Shown here in pieces: positions 18,089 to 26,729 of a DNA stretch of 64,000 nt. The stretch lies in NCBI GenBank assembly GCA_017302575.1, contig JAFLDD010000001.1, positions 1,112,629 through 1,176,628 of the forward strand. The letters run 5' to 3'. Below the pieces are notes generated by a model that saw only the letters and a program-made list of their open reading frames with translations, did no database searches and had not been told where the DNA came from. A program made the translations under genes and the position numbers. Origin of the DNA: Alphaproteobacteria bacterium. GTDB lineage: Bacteria > Pseudomonadota > Alphaproteobacteria > Rickettsiales > UBA3002. Position 1 is the first letter of the stretch; each line of letters opens with the position of its first letter.

Positions 18089-18759
18089 TATTTTCCTCTC
18101 AGGGCGGCGATATTTTTCGCATATTTTTTGGCGTCACCCGTGAATACCGCAGAGCCTGCTACCAACGTGTCGGCACCGGCTGCAATCACTTCGCGGGCTG
18201 TGCCTGGGTTGATGCCGCCATCCACCTCAAGCATGATACGGCGACCAGACTTACCAATCATTTTACGTACGGTGCGAATCTTCGCAAGTTGCGAGGGGAT
18301 AAATGACTGGCCACCAAAACCAGGATTCACTGTCATGAGCAAAATCAGATCGACCTTATCCATCACATATTCAAGTACGCTGGGTGGTGTTGCTGGGCAA
18401 ATCGAGATACCCGCTTTTTTACCAAGTGATTTAATCAGCGCCAAGCTGCGGTCGGCGTGCGGTGTTGCCTCAGCATGGATGGTGATGATGTCTGCACCCG
18501 CTTTGGCGAATTCAGGAATCAGCAGATCAGGATTATCGATCATCAAATGCACATCGAGCGGTAGTTTGGTGTGCGGGCGAATGGCGTTCACCACGCATGG
18601 TCCAATCGTCAGGTTCGGCACAAAGTGCCCGTCCATCACATCGACATGCACTAAATCGGCACCGGCTTTGGTGATAGCAGCAACCTCTTCACCCAAGCGG
18701 GCGAAGTCGGCAGAAAGAATCGACGGAGCGATTTTGACAGGTGGTGTTTTAATAGCCAT
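18088..18759 (-). CDS. rpe: Ribulose-phosphate 3-epimerase
   Basis: Pentose phosphate pathway enzyme interconverting ribulose 5-phosphate and xylulose 5-phosphate. It is a TIM-barrel protein of 223 residues with [15 protein letters not shown], the metal and catalytic motif [33 protein letters not shown] and [11 protein letters not shown]. It is encoded 16 bp after rsmB, a common alphaproteobacterial pairing, and overlaps gmhA by one base. Co-transcription with gmhA makes sense because both act around pentose/heptose phosphates. Confidence 0.96.
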   Translation of the reverse strand: MAIKTPPVKIAPSILSADFARLGEEVAAITKAGADLVHVDVMDGHFVPNLTIGPCVVNAIRPHTKLPLDVHLMIDNPDLLIPEFAKAGADIITIHAEATPHADRSLALIKSLGKKAGISICPATPPSVLEYVMDKVDLILLMTVNPGFGGQSFIPSQLAKIRTVRKMIGKSGRRIMLEVDGGINPGTAREVIAAGADTLVAGSAVFTGDAKKYAKNIAALRGK

Positions 18760-18775
18760 GAGAGTGTTCTAGCAG

Positions 18776-19933
18776 TTATGCGGCCTTTTGCAATATGGCT
18801 GCGAAAAACCCATCCATACCGCCTGTTTCGGCTTCCATCGCTGGGTTGGTACGCAGGGCAGCGCCCTGTTGCGTTGCATCTTTATTGGCTGCAAGGAACG
18901 CTTCAAGCTGTGCTTCGCCCTCTTCGCGCTCGAGCGAGCAGACAATATAAAGCAGTCGCCCACCCGCTTTCACCCACGGCCAGATGCGCGCGAGCATATC
19001 GGCTTGTAGTTTGGCGAGTTCACGAATGTCATCAAGCGTGGTGATATGCACGACTTCAGGATGCCTACGCCATGTGCCCGTGGCGCTACAAGGCGCGTCG
19101 ATGACGACGATGTCGTATGGCGATGGCGGCTCCCACTCCATCACATCCGCAACAACGGGTGTGATGTCCATTCGCAAACGTTTCATGTTTTCATTCAAAC
19201 GCTGCATACGTGATTCGCTGCGATCAAGCGCGGTGACGACAGCACCCGCAGCGCATAATTGCGCAGTCTTGCCACCTGGCGCTGCGCCGATTTCCAGCAC
19301 GGTTTTACCTTTGATATCGCCAAGCATGGTGACGGGCATACTGGCGGCTTTGTCTTGCACCCAGAAGTCACCTTCGTGATAGCCCTTGATTGTCTCGACC
19401 GAAGGGTAAGGCGCAGCGAAGCGCTCCCCCGAACCATCGCGGCGAATGATATCAAGCGGTGTTTGCTCCAATACGATATCGCAAATGCGCGCGACATCAT
19501 AATACTGCTTCCAGCGCGGCTTATACCATGCGGGCAAGTTGTAGGTGGCGGGCGGCAGTGGCGCGAGTTCGATTTTGCGCAGCACGGCATTCACGAGTTT
19601 TGCATAGGGCTTGTATTTGCCGCCCTTCATGGCCTGCACGGTTTCACCCACGGCGGCGTGAGCAGGAATTTTCATCACCAGAATCTGCGCCGCGCCGATG
19701 CGCAGGGCGCACTGCACGGCGTGGAGTTTTTTGCTCAAGGGTGTTTCAAGGTGCGGCTCGATCATCGCATCCAATTGCCCGATATGGCGCAGCGTTGCCA
19801 TGAGCAGCGCGTGGACGAATTTCTCGTCCTCTTCGCTCAGCTCCATGTGGCGGGGCAAAACCTCATCCACCGTCCGCCCTTCGGAAAGGAGGGTGTGGAG
19901 TGCTTGAATTGCAATGGTACGAGTGCGTGACAT
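18776..19933 (-). CDS. rsmB: 16S rRNA m5C methyltransferase RsmB
   Basis: Methylates C967 of 16S rRNA (E. coli numbering). Domain order is an N-terminal NusB-like RNA-binding domain (SRTRTIAIQALHTLL, then DEKFVHALLMATLRH) followed by a Rossmann domain with SAM loop EIGAAPGGKTAQL, VIDAPCSATGTWRRHPE and the catalytic YIVCSLEREEGE. The ATG at 19933 gives a 385-residue protein of family-typical start; the open frame extends 41 codons further upstream, but that part is low-complexity and overlaps the divergent DUF1674 gene region, so it was excluded. Confidence 0.93.
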   Translation of the reverse strand: MSRTRTIAIQALHTLLSEGRTVDEVLPRHMELSEEDEKFVHALLMATLRHIGQLDAMIEPHLETPLSKKLHAVQCALRIGAAQILVMKIPAHAAVGETVQAMKGGKYKPYAKLVNAVLRKIELAPLPPATYNLPAWYKPRWKQYYDVARICDIVLEQTPLDIIRRDGSGERFAAPYPSVETIKGYHEGDFWVQDKAASMPVTMLGDIKGKTVLEIGAAPGGKTAQLCAAGAVVTALDRSESRMQRLNENMKRLRMDITPVVADVMEWEPPSPYDIVVIDAPCSATGTWRRHPEVVHITTLDDIRELAKLQADMLARIWPWVKAGGRLLYIVCSLEREEGEAQLEAFLAANKDATQQGAALRTNPAMEAETGGMDGFFAAILQKAA

Positions 19934-19961
19934 AGGTGGAGGCGAGTGGTAAGGGAGAGTC

Positions 19962-20114
19962 ATGGAAAAGCCAACCGAGAAAACACCTAAAACGCCTGAA
20001 ACCAAGCCTGTCGAGCCCGCGCCTAGGCCTAAAGACGAGGTGGGCGGTAGCGGCAAGCCCGAGCCGACCCGTTATAATGACTGGGAAATCGGCGGAAAAT
20101 GCGTAGATTTCTAG
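19962..20114 (+). CDS. DUF1674 small protein (SdhAF4-like)
   Basis: A 50-residue gene divergent from rsmB. The ATG is preceded by AGGGAGAG. The N-terminal half is Pro/Lys/Glu-rich, and the C-terminus reads GKPEPTRYNDWEIGGKCVDF, which is the DUF1674 signature (usual form GPEPTRYGDWExxGRCxDF). The eukaryotic homologue SDHAF4 helps mature flavinylated succinate dehydrogenase subunit A. The motif is short but very specific, so the family call is firm; the function is by homology only. Confidence 0.85.
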   Translation: MEKPTEKTPKTPETKPVEPAPRPKDEVGGSGKPEPTRYNDWEIGGKCVDF

Positions 20115-20130
20115 TACTTACACTCTTTAC

Positions 20131-20159
20131 TTGACGGGGGCGGCGGGTTAGATTATCTG
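20131..20159 (+). promoter_or_regulatory. Probable sigma70-type promoter of tRNA-Ala
   Basis: TTGACG (20131-20136), 17-bp spacer, TATCTG (20154-20159), about 25 bp upstream of the mature tRNA. The -35 is a near-perfect match and the spacing is ideal; the -10 is weaker. Confidence 0.5.
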
Positions 20160-20184
20160 CATCACCTCGATTTGACCGACGCGT

Positions 20185-20260
<76 letters not shown>

Positions 20261-20262
20261 TT

Positions 20263-20297
20263 AAAAAAGCCCGCTCCATTTGGAGCGGGCTTTTTTA
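20263..20297. terminator. Rho-independent terminator of tRNA-Ala
   Basis: Strong hairpin with arms GCCCGCTCC and GGAGCGGGC around a four-base loop, flanked by A6 and T6, two bases after the CCA end. The A and T flanks make it symmetrical and able to act on both strands. Confidence 0.92.
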
Positions 20298-20464
20298 ATG
20301 GCTGTAGTCGCGCAGGGCGAACCTTGTTCGACCATTTTGCCCTTAGACAAAATGGGACGCCATCGGCGCCCGAAGGGTGAGCAGCGTTAAAACGCTGCGA
20401 ATCAATCCTGTTGCCTATAGAATATTCTGTTTTTAAAATACGCAAGAAACAGCGAGCACCTGTT
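20298..20464. other. Structured spacer between tRNA and trypsin-fold gene
   Basis: A 167-bp region without a convincing gene start before 20465. It holds two perfect 8-bp inverted repeats: CCATTTTG (20332-20339) with CAAAATGG (20348-20355), and GCAGCGTT with AACGCTGC (20381-20398). Neither is followed by a T-run. An 11-base copy of the tRNA T-arm/acceptor end (TCCTGTTGCCT, tRNA 20244-20254) recurs at 20406-20416, possibly a decayed attachment site. Confidence 0.45.
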
Positions 20465-21247
20465 ATGAGGCCAACAACCATTGAAGACATGTTAAAGCAC
20501 ACAGTTCAACTGAATGGCTTATTAATCCCAATTAAATCACTAGAACAAACACTTGCTCTCTATACTCATCCACTTGTTGTTTGGAATCACAACGAAACTT
20601 ATTCATGTAGTTTAATTGGTTCATGTATAGGCATTCATTACCGTGAACGATACCTGCTTTTATGCACTCGTCACCAATTAAAAACCTTAGAAGGCAGAAG
20701 CTATGAGGATGTTGGATTATTAGATAAAGATGGCAAAAGTTTTTGTTCTGCAGGCGGCATTAGATACTATAATAATGATATTAATGATGAGGTCTTAAAT
20801 GATTTAGCAGTGTTTGATTTTACAGAACCCTGCAAAGACAGAACACAAATGAAAGAGCGATTCTTCAATTTGAATGGGCTTCCCCCAGATGTACCATCCA
20901 ATCAGGTAGTTGGTCTAGTCGTATCAGGTTACCCGACAGATAAACAAGATTACGGCATGAATGAAGAAACAAGACACTTAGGATTTGCTCAGGCATCTAT
21001 TACTTGTTCAATAGCTTCTGATGAAAATCAGCTAGAAGATTCAACAGTTTTAAAGTTAAATGTGCTAGGATCACTTTCATTAAATCCAGATGGTATGAGC
21101 GGTGGCGCTGCATTTACGCTTCAACTGGTAAATGGTACTGCGCATGCTCATCTGGCTGGGATGGTTGTTATGGCAGGGAGCAATAACTTTTACATTCTAA
21201 AGATTGGTTGCATTCTTAATTCTATTAATTCATGGCTAAAAACCTAA
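20465..21247 (+). CDS. Trypsin-fold (chymotrypsin-like) serine peptidase candidate
   Basis: A 260-residue protein with no signal peptide. Three motifs fall at chymotrypsin-like spacing: His70 after hydrophobic residues in LLLCTRHQ, Asp113 in LNDLAVFDF and Ser212 in DGMSGGAAF (intervals 43 and 99; chymotrypsin has 45 and 93). GxSGG is the oxyanion/nucleophile motif of this fold. The gene is A+T-richer than its neighbours and follows a tRNA, which suggests horizontal acquisition. Start uncertain: ATG at 20465 chosen over an upstream TTG; no strong ribosome-binding site. Being cytoplasmic, it could be a stress or defence effector, but there is no direct evidence. Confidence 0.6.
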   Translation: MRPTTIEDMLKHTVQLNGLLIPIKSLEQTLALYTHPLVVWNHNETYSCSLIGSCIGIHYRERYLLLCTRHQLKTLEGRSYEDVGLLDKDGKSFCSAGGIRYYNNDINDEVLNDLAVFDFTEPCKDRTQMKERFFNLNGLPPDVPSNQVVGLVVSGYPTDKQDYGMNEETRHLGFAQASITCSIASDENQLEDSTVLKLNVLGSLSLNPDGMSGGAAFTLQLVNGTAHAHLAGMVVMAGSNNFYILKIGCILNSINSWLKT

Positions 21248-21525
21248 CTCTGCCACTTGCGGCGATGCGGTTTTACCTTAGCGCCGGTGACAGCGACGGC
21301 TTTTAAAATCTTGGGCACTTCAGTGGCGGCGACGGTGGCGATATAACGCCCGCTGCGCGCTTCGCTCACCTCACCATGCGAGGTGATGCCATGGTCGGCG
21401 AGCATTTCTTGGATGCCAATCATGTGCGTTTTGTTGATGCGCGCTTCGAAACGGTCTTTGCGTTTCGTCCACTCTACATCTGTCAGTGCGCGCAGGGCGG
21501 CTTCGATTGGGTCTTCATACGGCAT
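21244..21525 (-). CDS. Hypothetical protein, 93 aa
   Basis: No family recognised. The ATG at 21525 overlaps the end of the preceding glycosyltransferase gene by 11 bases; a longer open frame upstream lies within that gene and was rejected. The product is soluble with an acidic N-terminal helix (YEDPIEAALRALTDVEWTKRKDRFEARI) and a basic C-terminus (AKVKPHRRKWQS). It is the last gene of the long polysaccharide operon and overlaps the end of the convergent trypsin-fold gene by four bases. Confidence 0.6.
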   Translation of the reverse strand: MPYEDPIEAALRALTDVEWTKRKDRFEARINKTHMIGIQEMLADHGITSHGEVSEARSGRYIATVAATEVPKILKAVAVTGAKVKPHRRKWQS

Positions 21526-22732
21526 GGTGATTTCCCAACTGTTCGAGGAATTGTGCAAAGCCATTATAAATCGCGTCACAGGCGTAATCAGATGCGGGAA
21601 TTGCCTGCACCGCTTTTGCGCACTCGCTGTAATGTTCACGCACATGGTTGATGGCGCGCGCTAGTGCCTCACCATCGCCCGAGGGGCAGCATGCGCCTAA
21701 GTGATGCTGTGTAATATAATCACGCACTTCGCCACGCAGCGAGCAGACAATCGGCAAGCCTGCGGCCACATAATCAAAAAACTTATTGGGCATGGCTTCG
21801 TTATGACCCGTCAGCAGCGCAATGTCTGATGCTGCGAGCAATAACTTTGCATCCGCCGTGCTGCGCCAACCCGTTAGTGTGACGTTCGGCAAGCCCTCGA
21901 CTACATCACGCAGCGACTGCATATAATCGCCATCGCCTGCGATTGTGATATGCACGTTCTGGTTACTCTCGTGCATGTAGCGCGCAGCGTGACCAATCGT
22001 CAGCACATCTGCCGTGTGACCGAGCGTGCCGAGGAACAGGCATCGGGTCGTTCGATCATTCGGCAATTGCGTGCGGGTCGATTGCTGAAGGGTTTGCGAA
22101 AGTGAGGTGCCAAGGTAGAATACGCATGTATCGTGACCCTCAGCACGCCGCGCTTTGTGAAGCGCCCAGCGCAACACGGGTGTGCTCATCGAGGTCACGG
22201 CTTGTGGCGTACGAAACAGCGCAGGCACATTTGGGTAAAGCATCTTCGCCACCAGCCACACGAACGGTTTGAGTAAGGTTGGTGCATAATTCACGAAGGT
22301 GTCTGGCCACTGGTCACGCACATCGACCACCACGGGAATGCCGCGTGGTTTCGCGTAGGCAAGCGCCTCGCGCACCCATTCGATGATGGGGTACGCCACG
22401 AGAATAATGTCGGGTGTTTCGTGTGATTGCTCGGCAGCCTCGCGCCAGCGCTTCGCCAAGCGGCGGTGATGGAGCACGCGCGCGATTGAAAGATTGCGCG
22501 TATAGAGCCCCGCCTCGATACGCTGGACGTTGTAGCTGCCTTTAGCAGTTTCGAGTGTATAGCTGCCTGCTTCTGCTTCGCGGCTCTTATGAAAATGCGA
22601 AATGGTCGAGCACCACCAACGCACATTGTGGCCACGCGCAACGAGCGCCTCGCTCAACATTGCTGCACGAAGCGGTTTTACTTCAGGCGTGAGTGGTAGC
22701 GGCTCGCTATCTTTGAGGACCCATACTTTCAT
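21515..22732 (-). CDS. Glycosyltransferase, GT-B fold (family 4-like)
   Basis: A 405-residue predicted GT-B glycosyltransferase. The N-terminal half begins MKVWVLKDSEPLPL and binds acceptor; the C-terminal half has CLFLGTLGHTADVLTIGHAAR, ITIAGDGDYMQSL, VTLTGW and the donor-binding pattern GHNEAMPNKFFDYVAAGLPIVCS, with the E-x7-E-like position replaced by NEAMPNKFFDY. Donor and acceptor sugars are unknown. Three bases separate it from the glycosyltransferase upstream. It acts at the cytoplasmic membrane on the lipid-linked glycan. Confidence 0.85.
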   Translation of the reverse strand: MKVWVLKDSEPLPLTPEVKPLRAAMLSEALVARGHNVRWWCSTISHFHKSREAEAGSYTLETAKGSYNVQRIEAGLYTRNLSIARVLHHRRLAKRWREAAEQSHETPDIILVAYPIIEWVREALAYAKPRGIPVVVDVRDQWPDTFVNYAPTLLKPFVWLVAKMLYPNVPALFRTPQAVTSMSTPVLRWALHKARRAEGHDTCVFYLGTSLSQTLQQSTRTQLPNDRTTRCLFLGTLGHTADVLTIGHAARYMHESNQNVHITIAGDGDYMQSLRDVVEGLPNVTLTGWRSTADAKLLLAASDIALLTGHNEAMPNKFFDYVAAGLPIVCSLRGEVRDYITQHHLGACCPSGDGEALARAINHVREHYSECAKAVQAIPASDYACDAIYNGFAQFLEQLGNHHAV

Positions 22733-22735
22733 GTA

Positions 22736-23878
22736 TCAGGCTTTTAGCCCGATTTGACGGTATATATCAAGTAATTGCGGCTCTTCATTTTCCCAGCGAT
22801 AGGCAGTGGATAGCTCGCTCAAGCGGGCTTTTTTGGCCGTGATGGCTGCTGGCGTAAGGTCTGCAACGGCATTGCGAATGGCTTGGGCTTCGGGTTTTAC
22901 TGCCCAGCCAGCGTTAAATTGCTGCACGACATGCTGCATCTCTGGAAAGTCGCTGGCGAGTATCGGCACACCACAGGCAGCATATTCGAAGAGCTTATTT
23001 GGCAGGCAGTAATAATAACTGAGGCAGAGATTCTCGATGAGTGCCAGACCCACCGTTGCGTCCGCTGTGTATTCTGGAATTTCGTCGGGGCGCACGGCGG
23101 GGTGGAAATGGATATTGTCATGTAGCGTAGCCATTTTACGAATCTCTGGCTCTAAATCGCCGTACCCCATGAACACCAGATGTTTAGGCGCGAAGAGCGT
23201 AACAAATGCTTCGAGCAGTGCCTCGATACCACGACCGCGCGAGAGTAGACCTTGATAGAGATAAATTTCGTCCTCTGTACCAAGACCAAGTGCAGCACGC
23301 AGTTTACCAGTGGGCGCGGCCTGCTTGAAGGCAGGCGGCACGTTGCGCACGACCGTGACCTGCTTCAAGCCATAGAGTGTTTTATACCAACCCGCGATAG
23401 ATGGACCAACAACCGAAACCGCGTCGCAGCGATGAATAAAGAGCCGCTCAACGACACGCGCAATCTTGCGACGCAAGCCTTTTGAGCTGAGCGTTTCGGT
23501 TTCGAGCTCATGTGTATCGTAAACGAGTTTGGCACCTTTCCATGTTGCAATCATCCAGCTCAATGGCAGCACGGGCAAGCTATGGCAATTCACGCAGGCG
23601 ATAGGTTTGCCGCGCAGTGCAACAAATGCCGAGACATGCCAGCCGATGAGTTTAATGAGCGTGCCGATTTTGCTGGGAATCGATGCACCAAATAACGGCG
23701 CGATGCGAATGACGCTCAACCCCTCGCCCAGCGACTCAAAGGCAGGCAAGTCACCTTTGCGCAGCGCCATGACCTGAATTTCGCTGAACACGCCATGCGC
23801 TTTCAAGCTGCGGATAATTTTAAGAATGCGGGTTTCATTGGTGAAGGTCGAAGGGTAAATGTGCAGGTTCAGCGCCAT
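22736..23878 (-). CDS. Glycosyltransferase, GT-B fold (family 4-like)
   Basis: A 380-residue protein starting at the ATG at 23878, which forms a TAATG overlap with the upstream amidotransferase stop; the frame is open 27 codons further, but that lies inside the upstream gene. Motifs include NLHIYPSTFTNETRILKIIRSL, KLVYDTHELE, IYLYQGLLSRGRGIEALLEAF, LVFMGYGDLEP and the nucleotide-sugar site CLPNKLFEYAACGVPILASD. The C-terminal half resembles that of the asparagine-synthetase fusion protein at 27331-30528, so the two may be paralogous glycosyltransferases. Confidence 0.86.
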   Translation of the reverse strand: MALNLHIYPSTFTNETRILKIIRSLKAHGVFSEIQVMALRKGDLPAFESLGEGLSVIRIAPLFGASIPSKIGTLIKLIGWHVSAFVALRGKPIACVNCHSLPVLPLSWMIATWKGAKLVYDTHELETETLSSKGLRRKIARVVERLFIHRCDAVSVVGPSIAGWYKTLYGLKQVTVVRNVPPAFKQAAPTGKLRAALGLGTEDEIYLYQGLLSRGRGIEALLEAFVTLFAPKHLVFMGYGDLEPEIRKMATLHDNIHFHPAVRPDEIPEYTADATVGLALIENLCLSYYYCLPNKLFEYAACGVPILASDFPEMQHVVQQFNAGWAVKPEAQAIRNAVADLTPAAITAKKARLSELSTAYRWENEEPQLLDIYRQIGLKA

Positions 23879-25137
23879 TATCGGCCTATCATCATCCGCA
23901 ATGCACGACGCGTGTAACCTTTGATTTTCGTAAGAATGCGCACGGGAATATACGCCCAATTGCGCAGCAATCGGTAGGCACCAAACGCCAGCTTGAACTT
24001 GCGCTGGTGATTGGGGAATTCGCTGTAATGGCGCGGTGGTTCATTCACCAGCGCGTCAAATTCCGCAACACTGATACCTAATTTTTTAGCGATGAAGGCT
24101 TTGTCTTCCTCCAGCAACTTCGGATCATAAAGCGGTTTTTGTAATTCCGCGAGTGCTTGATTACGCGTCATCTGACCCGACACTACTAAGCTTGCCAAAT
24201 GTGCCTTGCGCTTATCGTAGCCAAATTTGTGCGGCAGATAATAGGCTTGGAAAAAACGCGTCCAACGTGATTCGTAATGTTTACCGCCGTAGTAGCGCCA
24301 GCCATAATCGCGCTCGAGAATCTTGATGGCATCTTCCTTGTTATAGGGAATGTAATTGAGCGGGCGCAGCACTTCCATTTTCAGAATAAATGGATATTTG
24401 AAATACAGGTCAAAGAAGCTGACGATAGGGAATTTACCGCGTTTGCGCTTGCCGAATTGCTTGTGAATGGCCTTCACATGCGTGGCATCCATCGCGTCGT
24501 AGCCCCAGCTTTGCGGGAGAATCGACTCGGTCGCGAAGTTACTGCCATTAATAACATATTTAATGCCCGCCTTGATTGCGTAGCCATAGAGTGCTGCGAA
24601 AAATGCATGATCTTGCGGCACGTCTTGGTTGGCGAGGTTTGAGCGCAGGAACGCTAATTGCATGTCCTGCATTTCTTCCCAATCGACCACGTGCGTTACG
24701 AGGTCGAGGCCGAGGCGTTTGCAAATCTGCTCGATATTCATCACCGCGAGTTCAGAGTTCCAGCCCGCATCCACATGCACGACGAGTGGGCGAAGCCCCC
24801 ACTCCACCGCTTTTACGGCGATGAACGAGCTGTCGATACCGCCCGACAAACCAATAATACAGTCATATGGTTTGCCCTTGCCGTAGGATTTCACCTTCTC
24901 AAGCATCTCTTGGAGCATGACCGCGCCTTTTTCGGGCGAAGGCCATGCGGGCATAATGTTATTGTCGTAGTAATAGCAATGGTTGCACACGCCCTTATCG
25001 TCGAAGGTGATGTCGGGGTCGGTCGTATCCATAATACAGCGCGTGCAAACTTGGTACGGCTTATCGGCGGGCACGAATGCCGCATGTGTAATAGGAGAGC
25101 CGTCAATCGGCGCAAGAATGGCTTGAGCGTTTTTCAT
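23878..25137 (-). CDS. N-acetyl sugar amidotransferase, WbpG-like
   Basis: PP-loop ATPase that activates an acetamido group of a nucleotide sugar for amidination. The 419 residues show two CxxC pairs (CTRC at 31-34 and CNHC at 51-54) expected to bind a metal, then the PP-loop GLSGGIDSS and HVDAGWNSELAV. In Pseudomonas aeruginosa WbpG works with HisH2 (ammonia from glutamine) and HisF2; homologues of both are encoded two and three genes upstream in this operon. The expected product is an acetamidino sugar. A second copy lies at 42045-43166. Confidence 0.9.
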   Translation of the reverse strand: MKNAQAILAPIDGSPITHAAFVPADKPYQVCTRCIMDTTDPDITFDDKGVCNHCYYYDNNIMPAWPSPEKGAVMLQEMLEKVKSYGKGKPYDCIIGLSGGIDSSFIAVKAVEWGLRPLVVHVDAGWNSELAVMNIEQICKRLGLDLVTHVVDWEEMQDMQLAFLRSNLANQDVPQDHAFFAALYGYAIKAGIKYVINGSNFATESILPQSWGYDAMDATHVKAIHKQFGKRKRGKFPIVSFFDLYFKYPFILKMEVLRPLNYIPYNKEDAIKILERDYGWRYYGGKHYESRWTRFFQAYYLPHKFGYDKRKAHLASLVVSGQMTRNQALAELQKPLYDPKLLEEDKAFIAKKLGISVAEFDALVNEPPRHYSEFPNHQRKFKLAFGAYRLLRNWAYIPVRILTKIKGYTRRALRMMIGR

Positions 25138-25143
25138 GCACTC

Positions 25144-25971
25144 TTATGAGCGCGGACCGTAGTAAAAGGCAAGCGGAAATGCCTTTTCCTGTGTCAAACC
25201 AGGTACGTTATCCACGGCACTGAAGCCGTGCTTCAGCAAGGTTTGCGTGAAGAAGCTTGCGCGGTATGCCGCCACATCGGGGCACCAGTAGTAGGTGTCG
25301 AGATCATAGGCTTCGTCGATAATCCGCGTAGGTTGCTGCCACATGGCAGGCAATAGCACAATATGACCATCTGGCTTGATGAGGGTGATGAGCTCTTTCA
25401 CCCATGCGTCAAAATCAAAGTAGCCGTTAATGTCGCCCGCTTCGCGCATGGCCTGCTGTTCATTCACCCATTGGCAATTGATAGAGCCTTTCGTGTAGAT
25501 GAAATCAAAGCTGCCTTTCCAGTCATTCGGGAAAAAAGGCGTGAAGGTATAATTATGCTTGATGCCTTTATGGCCTTTGAGTTCGGCGAATTTTACGAAT
25601 ACAGGCTCTTCCTCAATGAATAGGGTTTCGGCAGCGCCTTCGGCTTTGGCGACGTCGAGCGAGTCGGCAGTGCCGGGACCAACGTCCAGCACGCGCTTGC
25701 CTTTGAGCGTAATTTTGAAGAAGGAAACCGCCGAATTGAATTCGCGCTTCTTGGTGGGGATTTGTTTATCGTAATCGAGGAAGTACGTGAAGCCCAAAGA
25801 GATAGCGACGCGACGCACCTCTTCAATCGAACGGGCGCGGGATACGCGAAAGGCGCGCCACTTTACTTTGCGTTGTGCGGGGTCGAGTATGAATGCCAAC
25901 ACAGAAGCAGGGACGACTAAGCGAATAAGTCGTTTGATAATCACGATGACGTAGCGAACATATTTGCTCAT
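25144..25971 (-). CDS. Class I SAM-dependent methyltransferase
   Basis: The 275-residue protein has a hydrophobic N-terminus (VIVIIKRLIRLVVPASVLAFIL) that may attach it to the membrane, then a Rossmann domain with motif I VLDVGPGTADSLDVA, an acidic motif (FIEEEPVF), FDFIYTKGSI and the late LIKPDGHIVLLPA. It lies between hisF2 and the wbpG-like gene, overlapping hisF2 by four bases. The substrate is likely a sugar or glycan end but is not known. Confidence 0.75.
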   Translation of the reverse strand: MSKYVRYVIVIIKRLIRLVVPASVLAFILDPAQRKVKWRAFRVSRARSIEEVRRVAISLGFTYFLDYDKQIPTKKREFNSAVSFFKITLKGKRVLDVGPGTADSLDVAKAEGAAETLFIEEEPVFVKFAELKGHKGIKHNYTFTPFFPNDWKGSFDFIYTKGSINCQWVNEQQAMREAGDINGYFDFDAWVKELITLIKPDGHIVLLPAMWQQPTRIIDEAYDLDTYYWCPDVAAYRASFFTQTLLKHGFSAVDNVPGLTQEKAFPLAFYYGPRS

Positions 25972-26729
25972 GGTAATTTTTCCTCGATATCTTTGCGGGC
26001 GGGATAGTTAATCAGAACCGCACGGTGCGGCCCCATATAAACGAACAATGCGCCTGCCGCAACCGCAGAAACGCTAGCTTCTTTTACGGCAGCTTCGAAG
26101 TCGGCCATGCCGCTAGCACCACCGCAGGCCACAACGGGAACATCGACGTTGCTTGTTACTTCACGCAGTAATTTCAGGTCGTACCCACTCATGGTGCCAT
26201 CGCGGTCTATCGTATTCACCAACACCTCGCCAACCCCTAGAGCGATGAGATTCTGGAGATGTGTTTTCATGTCGAGGGGCTGCTTGTTCGTTGCCGAATG
26301 GCTATAAAGCTCATAGCGGCCGAGCAATGTCTTTTTCACATCCACACAGCCAACAATGCTTTGCGAGCCGTAAATTGCCACTGCTTCGCGAATCACCTCT
26401 GGCGCGGTATAAGCAGCGCTGTTGATGATGATTTTCTCGAAGCCTAATGAGAAAATGCGTTTCACCTGCTCAATGGTGGTGATGCCGCCGCCATAGGCCA
26501 TAGGCATGAAGGCTTCACCGGCAATATCGGCCAGCAATTCAAAATCGGGGCCGCGACCTTCGGGCGTGGCGGTGATATCCAAGAATACCAACTCATCCAC
26601 TTCTTTCTCGTTGAAGATGCGCACGGAGTTAATCGGGTCACCAATATAGCTGGGGTCTTTGAACTTGGTAGTTTTCACCAACCCCTTACCACGCAAAAGC
26701 AGAACTGGAATCACACGTGTTTTATTCAT
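25968..26729 (-). CDS. hisF2: HisF2/AglZ family acetamidino-modification protein
   Basis: TIM-barrel protein of 253 residues related to the cyclase subunit of imidazole glycerol phosphate synthase. It keeps the barrel signature (PVLLLRGKGLVKTTKFKDPSYIGDPINSV, ELVFLDITA, PMAYGGGIT, VNTIDRDGTMSGYD, VVACGGASGM). The location among sugar genes, next to a HisH and a WbpG homologue with no other his gene nearby, indicates the acetamidino-sugar version rather than histidine synthesis. It overlaps hisH2 by four bases, consistent with an obligate complex. Confidence 0.9.
   Translation of the reverse strand: MNKTRVIPVLLLRGKGLVKTTKFKDPSYIGDPINSVRIFNEKEVDELVFLDITATPEGRGPDFELLADIAGEAFMPMAYGGGITTIEQVKRIFSLGFEKIIINSAAYTAPEVIREAVAIYGSQSIVGCVDVKKTLLGRYELYSHSATNKQPLDMKTHLQNLIALGVGEVLVNTIDRDGTMSGYDLKLLREVTSNVDVPVVACGGASGMADFEAAVKEASVSAVAAGALFVYMGPHRAVLINYPARKDIEEKLP

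Noticed and set aside
19259-19930. 223-codon plus-strand open frame inside rsmB
   Set aside because: Antisense to an intact rsmB; no motif.
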